Positions 15,976 through 25,850 of a DNA stretch of 64,000 nucleotides are shown in pieces (the stretch's first letter is position 1; each line of letters opens with the position of its first letter). The position numbers and the translations under genes were made by a program. The notes beneath the pieces were generated by a model that saw only the letters and a list, made by a program, of their open reading frames with translations, was not told the DNA's origin and searched no databases. Origin of the DNA: Chryseobacterium sp. JM1 (GTDB lineage: Bacteria; Bacteroidota; Bacteroidia; Flavobacteriales; Weeksellaceae). The DNA lies in contig NZ_JPRN01000003.1 of the NCBI RefSeq assembly GCF_000737715.1, forward strand, positions 372,001-436,000, in the 5' to 3' direction.

Positions 15976-18880
15976 AAGGCTTTATATATAGTTTAATCTG
16001 GGTTCCTGGTCTCTGTTCTTTTTCAAAAAGATCATAAATCTCCAATAGGATATGAGTCTCAAAAAGCTGCCGGAATGTTTCAATTCTTTTCTGAGATAAT
16101 TTAACCCCGAAAGAATCAGCTTTCTTTTGTTTTCCGTTTCCAATGCCGATACCGTTGTCTTCAATAACGACACAAAGCGAAGTTCCGTTATGATCAAATG
16201 ACACCTGAATGTTCCCTTTTCTATCGGTTAATCCCGCAATGCCGTGTTTTATGGCATTTTCTACAAAAGGCTGGATCAGCAGGGAAGGGACAACCCAATT
16301 TTCATTGACTTTTTCAGATATTGTGATAGAATAATCAAACAGATCCTTCAGTCTCAGTTTTTCCATATTCAGATACAGGGCAAGATATTCTGCTTCCTCT
16401 TTGATTGGCATAAATGTTTTCTCCGAATAATGCAGGGTTTTCCTGATCATTTGGGCAAATATTTCCAGGTAATTCTCTGTTTCCCGGTAATCTTTTTTGT
16501 ACAGAAGAAATTGAATAGAATTGAGGCAATTGTAAATAAAGTGAGGGTTGATTTGTGCCTTAATCGCCTGTAATTCCAGCTCTGCGATTTTCTTTTCGTA
16601 ATACAGCGTTTCCAGTTTTTTATTTCTTTTTTTCTGAAAATAAACAGTAATAAGAATAAACAGTGCAGCGGCACCCAGAAAGATGATCATGGTCTTGAAC
16701 CACCAGGTTTGCCAGAATTTGGGGAAAATCTCAAAATGGACTTCAGTAGGTGCATAAGAACGTTTCCCGTTATATCCGATTCCGAAAACTTTAAATGTAT
16801 AATTGCCGGGCGGCAGAGAATAGAAAGCGATTTTCTGCGAGCTGCTGGTCTGCCATCCGGTACTGAGCCCTTCAATGGTATATCGGTAGCTTATCTTTCC
16901 CTGAGAGGTAAAGTCGGGGAAACTGACATTAAATATGATATCGTTTTCAGGAGTTTGCCCTGTTAATGGCTGATGGGTGTCAAAAATTTCTTTTCCTCCC
17001 GCCACCACAGAATTAATGATCACTTTCTTGTCAATAAAATTCTTTTGTGTCATCAGATTTTTAATGGAAAGAATTCCCAGACCCTTGGATGTTCCTACAA
17101 AAATGGTGTCACCGGATATCACACATCCGGCTACCGTATTGGATGGAAGACCGTCTGTTTGTGTGAAATTATTAATTTTTACATCGTTGCCTTTAAGCTC
17201 TATTCTGCTGAGTCCGTAATTGGTACTTGCCCAGAATGTATTTTTATTTTCTACTTCTATTTTTTTGATCTGACCGTTGGTGAGTCCCGTACTTTCCGTA
17301 ATTTTTCTGATGATTCTTGTATTATCAAACAGGACAATGCCATTCAGATTAGTGGCTCCAACGTACAGATTATCTCTGAGCTTCTTGAGATCTGTGAAAT
17401 AATATCCTTCCAGAAACAGGGTTTTCTTTTTTGTGACGGTATTTACTTTGTACAGGTCTTTAAAACTTCCCGCAAACAGGCTGTCATGGGTGTAAGGCAA
17501 GGCAGTATAGATTCTTTCTTTACTGAGAACATCAGTGTATTTTCTTGTGTGATAATTGTAGGAAATAAGGCCATCTGATGTACACAGAAGAATAGAACCC
17601 GGTGTATAGGGGACAATATTCTTCAGAACAAAATTGTTTAACAAGTGCTTTTCTTTGATTTTTGTATTGTACTGGAAAATCCTTCTGGTAAGCCCGAATA
17701 TGACGGTGTTTCCTTCCGCAAAAATCGCTTTATGTTCTATTTTAATATTTTTTTCAAAAACAAGGTCAGTGACCTCTCCCTTATGATAAATACCACTTTT
17801 CGCTTCATTGTATCCCAGATAGATGCCGTGGTTATTTTTGGCAATGACGGTGATGTATGACAAATTATTCTTGATAGGAAGCTGCATATGGTTTTTAAAG
17901 AACCGGTCCGCAATGAAAAATAGACCATTGTTGCGGGTAGAAAACCAGGTATTGTTGTCCTTATCTATCAGAATATCACTGATGATTTAGTTTTCCATCA
18001 TTTTTACTGGGTGGGAGAGTTCGCCATCTTCCAGAAGTGACTCTTTAAAGTAAAGAATTCCGCCTTCTTCCAGACACAGCCACAGCCGGTAATTATTGTC
18101 TATAATATGCCTGTCTACATTGTGCTGCGCCTTATAACTTTTAATCTTTTTAAAATAAAATGGATGTTGCAGTTTATAGATATCAATATTTCTTTTATTT
18201 CTGAAAACAAAAATATCCCCCTTTCTAAGGATGAATGTGCTTTTACGGGCGGAAATATTGCAAACCGTTTTCTTTTTACTGATGATGTCATAGGCCATTA
18301 CCTTTCCGCCATCATGCTGGTTAAAAAGATAAAAAACGTGGTCAGGTATATTCAGACCAAAAGAATAATATTCATCCCCTGATTTGATGTTGAGATCCAC
18401 AGGAATTCTATTTATCTTCCCGTTTCTATAGAAATAAATCTGATTAGGGTTATAAGGTGAGTATAAATACAGGGAACTACCATCAATATAGTAATCAGGA
18501 TTGTGGGTGAGCTGTATTTTTTTTAGTTCGCTATTCATATCCGAGTTGATGACCTTTCCGTTTTTCAGGTAAGCAAAGTCATTCAGAAAAGGAGCCACAA
18601 AAATTTCCCCGTTGGATAAAGGAATACAGGATAAAGCTTCTATATTTTTTAAACCCTGTTTATTATTAAAATGCTTAAATTCCTTTCCGTCAAAGCGAAA
18701 CAATCCGTTATCACTTCCTATCCAGAGAAGTCCGGTGGGATCCTGACTGAGTGAGTAGGTATATGAGTTATTCAGACCATCCTCTTCATTATAGTTGACC
18801 ATTCCCGGAATTTGCGCAAAAAATAATGATGGAGACAGCAAAATGAAAAAAAATAAGTGGAAAAGGATTATTTTTTTCAC
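15944..18880 (-). pseudogene. LytS-like sensor kinase (copy 1), interrupted by an in-frame stop
   Basis: Two open frames in the same phase, 17987-18880 and the stretch down to 15944, together encode a full paralogue of the intact 976-residue kinase at 20365-23295. The only interruption is TAA at 17987-17989, at the position where the paralogue has His in LNQHVINN; sequence on both sides aligns with no gap (HPVKMMEN, stop, IISDILIDKDNNTW). The N-terminal piece has the signal peptide and first propeller repeats. The C-terminal piece has the remaining propeller, a Y_Y_Y domain, one transmembrane helix, the phosphoacceptor motif INPHFIYNCLNS and the ATPase domain (NGIGIGNG). It may be a recent pseudogene, a base-calling error, or two separately translated parts; a restart at the ATG ending at 17887 would have no signal peptide. 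The GTG start is shared with the paralogue. Confidence 0.85.
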
Positions 18881-19003
18881 ATGATATTGAATAATGTTGT
18901 AAATATAGAATTTGATTAATAATAATACAACACATGGCGGTGAATATTATTTAAAATGAATTGAGAGGATGTTTTTTTTGTATGAATAATGTTCGATGTG
19001 AAA

Positions 19004-19041
19004 ACAAAAAACAGCAGAAATTCTGAAATTTCTACTGTTTA
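19004..19041 (-). terminator. bidirectional terminator after the T9SS-domain ORF
   Basis: AACAGCAGAAAT and ATTTCTACTGTT pair with one mismatch. On the minus strand a T run follows, 30 bases past the stop at 19072. Confidence 0.75.
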
Positions 19042-19071
19042 CAAGATTTGCAGTTTATTTGTTTTGAGTTA

Positions 19072-19311
19072 TTATTCTTTGATCAGTTTGTGAACTGCAG
19101 ATGCTCCCCGAATATCTTGTATTTTTACGAAATAAACCCCTGTACTAAGTTTATTGATATCTATAGTAATTGTGTTTTTTCCTGAATCTGCTTTATGAAA
19201 AGAATTCACTATTGTTTTTCCCAGCATATCTGTAATCGTAACAACAATTGTAGTTGGAGATTTGCAGTCAGTTGATAATATAATATGATCTTTTGCCGGG
19301 TTGGATGTCAT
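19072..19311 (-). CDS. orphan T9SS type A C-terminal sorting domain
   Basis: The 79-residue frame is a complete Por-secretion tail: NPAKDHIIL at the start, a central TITDMLGKTIVNSF, then the signature INKLSTGVYFVKIQD and HKLIKE at the end. This domain directs proteins through the type IX secretion system to the surface and is normally fused to a large secreted protein with a signal peptide; here there is neither. Upstream in the same frame the sequence reads EKKDNPTGIFSTM back to three consecutive stops (TAG TGA TGA) that end the GG-leader peptide gene. It is best read as a remnant of a cargo gene or a gene-end left by a deletion; translation as a free domain is not excluded. Confidence 0.7.
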   Translation of the reverse strand: MTSNPAKDHIILSTDCKSPTTIVVTITDMLGKTIVNSFHKADSGKNTITIDINKLSTGVYFVKIQDIRGASAVHKLIKE

Positions 19312-19353
19312 CGTTGAAAAGATACCGGTCGGATTATCTTTTTTTTCTCATCA

Positions 19354-19557
19354 CTATTTAGGCTCCACCCATGGGAGCCCACCCCACGGCATTGTGTAGA
19401 TAGCGGGAATTCCTCCAATAGGTTGTTGTGGATTTTGAACGATAGGGGGATGAGGAGGATTAATTGCCCCCGGGTTGCTTGGTGTGATAAAAGCAGTTCC
19501 TCCTGAAATAGCATTCATTTGATTTTTCTTAAGTACTTTTCCTGTAATTGTTTTCAT
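19354..19557 (-). CDS. GG-leader Pro-rich peptide between the two-component systems
   Basis: The 67-residue peptide begins MKTITGKVLKKNQMNAISGG, a double-glycine leader of the same plan as those at 6841-8353 (LxKxQ...IxGG). The core is cysteine-free and rich in Pro, Gly, Ile and Trp (NPPHPPIVQNPQQPIGGIPA, later MPWGGLPWVEPK). It lies 107 bases after the LytTR gene copy 2 and before the orphan sorting domain, all on one strand. A -7-like box TATTTTCG (one mismatch) lies about 40 bases upstream. It could be an exported peptide sensed by the neighbouring kinases; this is speculation from position. No transporter is nearby. Confidence 0.75.
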   Translation of the reverse strand: MKTITGKVLKKNQMNAISGGTAFITPSNPGAINPPHPPIVQNPQQPIGGIPAIYTMPWGGLPWVEPK

Positions 19558-19664
19558 AATGTTTTTATTTATTGATTAACATGACGAAAATAGAGAAGTG
19601 CCTTAACAAAAAACAAATACAACTAACAGGTGCGTCGGTTGAGCCAGTAAATGCGAAAAAGCGA

Positions 19665-20396
19665 TTAATCCACATTTCCTATTTTATGAAGAAAATCATT
19701 TTTTCTGCGGAAAGATACATCCAGAACAGATCCGTCACTCATAACCACCTGGCCGCCTCTGCCTTTAATATATTCCTGAAGATGATCTACGTTAATAAGG
19801 TGCTTATGATGTATCCTGAAAAAATTAAGGTCAGGAAGGACCATCTCAAACTCATGAAGGGTCTTGGATACCATTATTTTGGTCTTATTGATGAGATAAA
19901 AAGTAGTGTAACTGGAATCTGCTTCGCAGCGCACAATATCAGCAATACCGATCACTCTGAAACCCTGAAGGGTAGAAAGTATGATCTTGTTGTCCTGTAA
20001 AGGATTGTTTTGGACCGGCTGTGTTTTTTTGATATTTTCCAAAGCTTTATTGACGGCTATCACAAAATCAATTTTTTTTATGGGCTTTAAAAGATAATCG
20101 GTAGCCCCGTTTTTAATGGCCTGAATCGCAAAGTTTTCAAAAGCTGTGATAAAAATAATCTGTGACGGAATCTCTTTGAATTTTGACAAAAGATCGAAAG
20201 CAGTACCGTCATTCAGCCGGATGTCTAAAAATAAAATATCCGGCGTGTTTTTCGTAAGATAAATATAGGCTTCTTCTACGCTGGAAGCTTCAAAACTGAT
20301 CTCCATTTCTGGAAATTCCTTTTTTAATAACAGGGCAATATAATCTCTTCCATGTTTCTCATCGTCAATGATGCAGATTTGTGTCTTGGTTTTCAT
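19665..20396 (-). CDS. LytTR family response regulator (copy 2)
   Basis: The 243-residue protein starts at MKTKTQICIIDDEKHGRDYI (ATG ending at 20396), overlapping the end of the kinase gene by 32 bases exactly as in copy 1; a longer in-frame start lies within the kinase gene and is rejected. The receiver domain has Asp58 in ILFLDIRLNDG and Lys in DYLLKPIKK. The LytTR domain contains ADSSYTTFYLINKTKIMVSK and FFRIHHKHLINVDHLQEYI. It is the partner of the intact kinase upstream. Its targets are not known. Confidence 0.94.
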   Translation of the reverse strand: MKTKTQICIIDDEKHGRDYIALLLKKEFPEMEISFEASSVEEAYIYLTKNTPDILFLDIRLNDGTAFDLLSKFKEIPSQIIFITAFENFAIQAIKNGATDYLLKPIKKIDFVIAVNKALENIKKTQPVQNNPLQDNKIILSTLQGFRVIGIADIVRCEADSSYTTFYLINKTKIMVSKTLHEFEMVLPDLNFFRIHHKHLINVDHLQEYIKGRGGQVVMSDGSVLDVSFRRKNDFLHKIGNVD

Positions 20397-23295
20397 AGGG
20401 GCTGATGTATAGTTTAACTTGTGTTCCTTGTTTTTCAGATGTATCAGACAGGTTGTTGATTTCCAGGGTAATATGGGTTTCAAAAAGCTGCTGAAAGGTT
20501 TTGATTCTTTTTTGAGATAATTTTAATCCAAAAGAATCCGTATTGACGGAAGATTTATCTTTAGTTCTGATTCCTGTGCCATTATCCTCAATCGTTATAC
20601 ATAGAGTAGAATCTTCATGATCAAAAGATATTTTAACGAAGCCTTTGGCGTTTTTCAGGCTGGAAATCCCATGTTTGATCGCATTCTCCACAAAAGGCTG
20701 AATTAATAGGGAAGGGATAGCCCATCTCTTATTGACTTGTTCAGAAATATGAAATTCATAATCAAAAAGTTCGTTTTGGCGAAGCTTTTCCATGTCCATA
20801 TAAAGAGAAAGGTATTCCACTTCTTCCTCTATAGGCATGAAGGTTTTTTCCGAGTAATGAAGCGTTTTTCTGATCAGCTGTGAAAAGATATCCAGATAGT
20901 TTTCCGTTTCCTGATAATCTTCCTTGAACAGCAGATATTTAATGGAATTGAGACAGTTATAAATGAAATGTGGATTGATCTGTGCCTTAATAGCCTGTAG
21001 TTCCAGCTCGGCAATTTTCTTTTCATGAAAGAACTTTTCTAATTTTTTATTACGCTTTTTCTGCAGCCACGAATTAATAATCAAAGTGACTATCATAATG
21101 ATAATAATCGCCAAAGCCGCCATGAACCACCAGGTCTGCCAGAATCTGGGTTTGATTTCAAAAGGCAGATCAGACGAAATATAAGACTGCTTTCCATTAT
21201 AACCCAATCCATAGACCCGGAATACATATTTCCCCGGAGGAATGGAATTAAATATAATGGTTGAGGAATTGCTTAACTGCCAGGTTTCGTCAAGCCCTTC
21301 CACCTTATATTTATAACTTATTTTCCCCTGTGAAGCATAATCGGGAAAGCTGAGGTTGAAAATAACATTATTATCGGAATGGCCGGTCAGATTCTCACGT
21401 AGATCATAATGTTCATTGTTTTCAATAGTTATAGAGTTGATAATGACTTTTTTATGTATTGATTTTTCCTGAGCCAGCAGCTTTTTTATGGAAAAGATTC
21501 CCAATCCTTTAGATGTACCAATGAAAATGGTGTCGTTTCTGATAACGCAGCCCGAGACTGCGTTTGAGGGAAGTCCGTCTGTCTGAGTCAGATTGGTGAT
21601 CAGAGTATTACGATCAGCTGTAAGTTCAATTCGGGAGATGCCGGAATTGGTACTGGCCCAAAACGTATTGTTGTTTTCTACCTCTATTTTTTTTATCTGG
21701 TCATTAATTAAACCATTCTTCTTTTCAATTTTCTTTAAAATACCCTGATCGTTGAAAATAATAATTCCGTTGAGGTTGGTGGCTCCGAGATAAACATGAT
21801 CTCTTAATTTTTTTAGATCTGTAAAGTAATAGCCTTTTAAGAACAGAGTCTTTTTTTTAGTTTTAATATTGAACCTGTACAGGTCACTGAAATTACCCAC
21901 TAATAAATTTTCTTTATCAAAAGGGAGAACCGTATATACCCGTTCATCAAGAAGGCTGGTTATTTTCCCGGTTTTTAAGTGGTAAGTCATTAAGCTGCCG
22001 GACGTGCAGAAAAAGACCGAGTTCTGGGTGTAAGGAACGATGCTTTTTAAGCTATACCTCAGTTTTTTACTCCTGTTTGTAGAAAGATCATGAACGACGA
22101 TCGTAGCGGCCATACCGAAAATAGATACATTATGGTTCAGATAGATGGATTTGTTTTCATCCTTGTTATTTGCATCAAGCGTAATATCCTGCATCTTACC
22201 ATTCCTGTAAATAATGGCTCCGTAGGAATTGTTATAGCCCAAGATAATATTCTGATCATCTTTAGCGATCGCTTTGATATACTCGGAATTGCTTTTCACC
22301 GATAAATTGATGTGATTGGTAAAAAGAGCTTTGGTGATAAAAAAAACACCGCTGTTCCTGGAATTGAACCAGACATTATCATCTTTATCCACCAGAACAT
22401 TATTGATCACATGCTGGTTTAATATTTTTACAGGAGGGTTCAGGTTCTTTTTATTTTCAAGCAGTGACTGGTTAAAATACAGAACACCGCCATTCTGAAC
22501 ATTGAGCCAAAGTTTATTATTTTTATCAATAACACCGTAGAAGATGTTCTCTTTTGTATCATAGGAATGAATTTTCTTTATATGAAGCGGATCGGTACGT
22601 TGATAGACTGTAATTTTTCCCTGATGTTGAAACACAAAAAAATCATCCTTTTCACAGATTATACCTCCCGGATCTATTCTGATCTCTTTTTCTTTCCGGG
22701 TGATCAGGCTGTAAATTAAAATTTGTCCGGTAATACTGTTATTTAAATATAAATTCTGAGTTCGGAAGTCATATTGTACCGTTGAAAATTCTCTTTTGTT
22801 ATAATTTAAAAGGATTGGGTTTTTCTTTACTTTTCCATTTTCATAGATAAAAATATTCCGCGGACTTTGGGTGCTGTATAAATAAAGTCTGTTTCCATCA
22901 CGGGTGATTTTGGGAATTGAGCTCGAAAACTGGTTTTTCAGATAATCGTTAATATTTAAATTGATCACCCGCCCGTTTTTCAGATACGCAAAATCATTCA
23001 GGAAAGGAAGTATAAAAACTTCTCCATTCGGCAAAGGCTCACAGGATATAATGTCAATATTCTTTAATCCTTCCTCTTTTCCATACTGCTTAAAATCTTT
23101 TCCGTCAAATCTGAATAACCCGTTGTCACTGCCTATCCAGATCAGGCCATTTTTATCCTGCCGCAAGTGATAAGTATATGAACTGTTGAGGCCATCCTCT
23201 TCATTATAGTTGACCATTCCGGGAATCTGTGCAAAAAATAATGAGGGAGACAGCAAAATGAGATAAAATAAGTGGGAAAAGACAAATTTTTTCAC
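20365..23295 (-). CDS. LytS-like sensor histidine kinase with periplasmic propeller (copy 2)
   Basis: The 976-residue protein has a signal peptide (start GTG; KFVFSHLFYLILLSPSLFFA), about 600 residues of two-component-regulator propeller repeats (IWIGSDNGLFRFDGKDF, TFWASTNSGISRIEL, TIFIGTSKGLGIFSI), a Y_Y_Y domain ending near FEIKPRFWQTWW, one transmembrane helix, and a cytoplasmic His-kinase domain with QINPHFIYNCLNSIKYLL and the ATPase motifs NAIKHGI and DNGTGI. The large sensor region suggests detection of a periplasmic ligand. It overlaps its LytTR partner by 32 bases. Sequence around the GTG start, and about 50 bases upstream of it, is shared with copy 1, so the promoter was duplicated too. 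Confidence 0.94.
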   Translation of the reverse strand: MKKFVFSHLFYLILLSPSLFFAQIPGMVNYNEEDGLNSSYTYHLRQDKNGLIWIGSDNGLFRFDGKDFKQYGKEEGLKNIDIISCEPLPNGEVFILPFLNDFAYLKNGRVINLNINDYLKNQFSSSIPKITRDGNRLYLYSTQSPRNIFIYENGKVKKNPILLNYNKREFSTVQYDFRTQNLYLNNSITGQILIYSLITRKEKEIRIDPGGIICEKDDFFVFQHQGKITVYQRTDPLHIKKIHSYDTKENIFYGVIDKNNKLWLNVQNGGVLYFNQSLLENKKNLNPPVKILNQHVINNVLVDKDDNVWFNSRNSGVFFITKALFTNHINLSVKSNSEYIKAIAKDDQNIILGYNNSYGAIIYRNGKMQDITLDANNKDENKSIYLNHNVSIFGMAATIVVHDLSTNRSKKLRYSLKSIVPYTQNSVFFCTSGSLMTYHLKTGKITSLLDERVYTVLPFDKENLLVGNFSDLYRFNIKTKKKTLFLKGYYFTDLKKLRDHVYLGATNLNGIIIFNDQGILKKIEKKNGLINDQIKKIEVENNNTFWASTNSGISRIELTADRNTLITNLTQTDGLPSNAVSGCVIRNDTIFIGTSKGLGIFSIKKLLAQEKSIHKKVIINSITIENNEHYDLRENLTGHSDNNVIFNLSFPDYASQGKISYKYKVEGLDETWQLSNSSTIIFNSIPPGKYVFRVYGLGYNGKQSYISSDLPFEIKPRFWQTWWFMAALAIIIIMIVTLIINSWLQKKRNKKLEKFFHEKKIAELELQAIKAQINPHFIYNCLNSIKYLLFKEDYQETENYLDIFSQLIRKTLHYSEKTFMPIEEEVEYLSLYMDMEKLRQNELFDYEFHISEQVNKRWAIPSLLIQPFVENAIKHGISSLKNAKGFVKISFDHEDSTLCITIEDNGTGIRTKDKSSVNTDSFGLKLSQKRIKTFQQLFETHITLEINNLSDTSEKQGTQVKLYISPYENQDTNLHH

Positions 23296-23409
23296 ATCAT
23301 ATTGAATAATGTGGTAAATATATGATTTGACTGATAATAATGCAAAGTTTAAGTTTAAATATTGAATAAAATCGAATTGAAAAAATTCGGATAATTTTGT
23401 ACAATTTCG

Positions 23410-23417
23410 TACTTTTG
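23410..23417 (+). promoter_or_regulatory. -7 promoter box of the parE operon
   Basis: TACTTTTG matches TAnnTTTG and lies 20 bases before the ATG at 23438. It diverges from the kinase promoter. Confidence 0.6.
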
Positions 23418-23437
23418 TATGTTTGCTGAAATCATAT

Positions 23438-25321
23438 ATGTCACAAGAAATAAATCCAATCTACTCCGAAGATAATATCAGAACCCTCGACTGGCAGGAA
23501 CACATCCGTCTGCGCCCCGGAATGTACATCGGGAAGCTCGGAGACGGCTCCTCTGCGGACGACGGTATTTACATCCTGCTGAAAGAAATTCTGGACAACT
23601 CCATTGATGAGTTCAGAATGAAATCAGGGAAAAGAATCGAAATAAAAGTGGACGACGGGAAAGTCAGTATCCGTGACTTCGGCCGTGGAATACCGCTGGG
23701 AAAGGTGGTAGATGCCGTTTCTAAAATGAATACGGGAGGGAAATATGACAGTAAAGCCTTCAAAAAATCGGTAGGACTGAATGGGGTAGGTACCAAAGCC
23801 GTGAATGCTCTTTCAGAATATTTCCGCGTAAGATCTTTCCGTGAAGGAAAAATGAAGATGGCGGAATTCTCCAGAGGACTAATTACCGAAAACCACGAAG
23901 AAAAAGATACTTCAGACCGCAATGGTACAGAGATTTCCTTTGTTCCGGACGGGGAGATCTTCCTTCATTTCAAATACAGAAAAGAGTACATAGAAAAGAT
24001 GCTGCGCAACTATGCGTATCTGAATCCCGGGCTGAAAATTATTTTCAACGGGGAAACCTATTATTCTGAAAACGGACTGAAAGACCTTTTGGAAGAAGAG
24101 ATGGAAAACGAAATTCTGTACTCCATCATTCACCTGAAAGATACGGATATAGAACTGGCGATCACGCACTCTGACAAATCCCAGACGGAAACGTATTTCT
24201 CTTTCGTAAACGGACAGAATACCACGCAGGGAGGAACGCACCTTAATGCTTTCCGTGAGGCCTATGTAAAGACCATCCGCGAATTTTTCAATAAAAACTT
24301 TGATGCTTCAGACATCAGAAAATCCATTATAGCAGCTATTTCCATCAATGTGGAAGAACCTGTATTCGAGTCCCAGACCAAAACAAAACTGGGATCTAAT
24401 GATATGGGCCCGAACGGACCTACCGTAAGGACTTTTATCATTGATTTTTTGAAAAGCAAACTGGATAATTTTCTTCATAAAAATCCTGAAATTGCCGAAG
24501 CCATCCAGAGAAAGATCCTGATCTCCGAAAGAGAGAGAAAAGAACTTTCAGGAATTCAGAAACTGGCAAGGGAAAGAGCTAAAAAAGTATCGCTGCACAA
24601 CAAAAAACTGCGTGACTGCAGACAGCATTATAACGATCAGAAAAACGAAAGAAAAGGGGAAACCCAGATCTTCATTACCGAGGGAGATTCTGCATCCGGA
24701 TCCATCACAAAATCCAGGGACGTAGAAACCCAGGCTGTCTTTTCACTGAAAGGAAAACCTCTGAACTGCTATGGACTGACGAAAAAAGTGGTGTACGAGA
24801 ATGAAGAATTCAATCTTCTTCAGGCGGCTTTGAATATCGAAGAAAGTTTGGAAGATCTGAGATACAATCAGGTGATTATATCTACCGATGCCGATGTGGA
24901 TGGGATGCACATTCGTCTTCTGATGATCACCTTCTTCCTTCAGTTTTTCCCGGATCTGATCAAGAACGGTCACCTTTATATCCTTCAGACCCCATTGTTC
25001 AGGGTAAGAAATAAAAAGGAAACAAGATACTGCTACAGCGAAGCAGAACGAATCAAAGCGCTGAATGAACTTGGAAAAAATCCTGAAATTACCCGATTCA
25101 AAGGACTTGGAGAGATTTCTCCTGATGAGTTTAAACATTTCATCGGAAAAGATATTCGTCTGGAGCCTGTCGTGATCGGTAAAGATCAGACGATAGATCA
25201 GCTGCTGGAATTCTATATGGGTAAAAATACCCCGGACAGACAGGTATTTATCCTGGAAAATCTTGTCGTAGAAGATGCAGATATTGAGAAGAAGGAAATA
25301 CTGGACGAAGCCGCAGGTTAA
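23438..25321 (+). CDS. parE: DNA topoisomerase IV subunit B
   Basis: From [19 protein letters not shown] the protein has 627 residues; a TTG 15 bases upstream is less likely. It has the GHKL ATPase motifs ([34 protein letters not shown]), the transducer domain with QTKTKLGS, and the TOPRIM domain with [24 protein letters not shown] and RFKGLGEI. It hydrolyses ATP to drive decatenation of daughter chromosomes together with ParC encoded 530 bases downstream. Absence of the GyrB insert, the length and the adjacency to parC support ParE rather than GyrB. Confidence 0.94.
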   Translation: MSQEINPIYSEDNIRTLDWQEHIRLRPGMYIGKLGDGSSADDGIYILLKEILDNSIDEFRMKSGKRIEIKVDDGKVSIRDFGRGIPLGKVVDAVSKMNTGGKYDSKAFKKSVGLNGVGTKAVNALSEYFRVRSFREGKMKMAEFSRGLITENHEEKDTSDRNGTEISFVPDGEIFLHFKYRKEYIEKMLRNYAYLNPGLKIIFNGETYYSENGLKDLLEEEMENEILYSIIHLKDTDIELAITHSDKSQTETYFSFVNGQNTTQGGTHLNAFREAYVKTIREFFNKNFDASDIRKSIIAAISINVEEPVFESQTKTKLGSNDMGPNGPTVRTFIIDFLKSKLDNFLHKNPEIAEAIQRKILISERERKELSGIQKLARERAKKVSLHNKKLRDCRQHYNDQKNERKGETQIFITEGDSASGSITKSRDVETQAVFSLKGKPLNCYGLTKKVVYENEEFNLLQAALNIEESLEDLRYNQVIISTDADVDGMHIRLLMITFFLQFFPDLIKNGHLYILQTPLFRVRNKKETRYCYSEAERIKALNELGKNPEITRFKGLGEISPDEFKHFIGKDIRLEPVVIGKDQTIDQLLEFYMGKNTPDRQVFILENLVVEDADIEKKEILDEAAG

Positions 25322-25367
25322 AAAACTAAACTAATACACATAAAACACCAAACACACAATACCAGAC

Positions 25368-25844
25368 ATGAGACTTAGCAACCGCAATAAAGCTTCAATT
25401 TACAATTTTGTACATACGCTGCTGCTGATGATGGTCATATTTGGGATAGCTGCATTTTTACTTAACGAGTACAGATTTCATGCGGTAGGAAAAGAAAGTT
25501 ACATCATTCTTATTCTTCCGATCCTGCTGCTGGTGATTTTTCACTTGAATGGCAGACAGATCTTTGAATACGACAGTGACGGAGAAGCGCTGAATTTTAA
25601 AAACAGGAACATTATTCCTTTTTTAGACAGACCGCTTCATGACGAATTTCCGAAGTATAAACTGATGAAGTATGAGATTGTCAATGTGTTCTTTATCAGA
25701 AGATTATATATTACGATTTCAAGTAAAAACAGCGGTTCTACCATCCTCAAATATGAAATATCTTATTTGAGCCAAAAAGAAGTAAACGATTTAAAAATCT
25801 CTCTGAATAAAGTAGTGAAAGCTAACGAAGAGAAAAATGATTAA
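25368..25844 (+). CDS. small membrane protein between parE and parC
   Basis: The 158-residue protein has two hydrophobic helices (about 13-34, VHTLLLMMVIFGIAAFLL; and 43-60, SYIILILPILLLVIF) and a C-terminal soluble part of about 95 residues with beta-strand character (YKLMKYEIVNVFFIRRLYIT). I do not recognise a family. It is 46 bases after parE and six bases before parC in the same direction, so it belongs to the topoisomerase operon; a functional link to topoisomerase IV is not implied by its sequence. Confidence 0.8.
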   Translation: MRLSNRNKASIYNFVHTLLLMMVIFGIAAFLLNEYRFHAVGKESYIILILPILLLVIFHLNGRQIFEYDSDGEALNFKNRNIIPFLDRPLHDEFPKYKLMKYEIVNVFFIRRLYITISSKNSGSTILKYEISYLSQKEVNDLKISLNKVVKANEEKND

Positions 25845-25850
25845 AAACAG

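Noticed and set aside
16973..17578. Plus-strand frame of 201 codons
   Set aside because: Antisense to the kinase copy 1; low-complexity hydrophobic content typical of a shadow frame.
19572..20000. Plus-strand frame of 142 codons
   Set aside because: It lies antisense to the LytTR regulator copy 2, which aligns end to end with copy 1.
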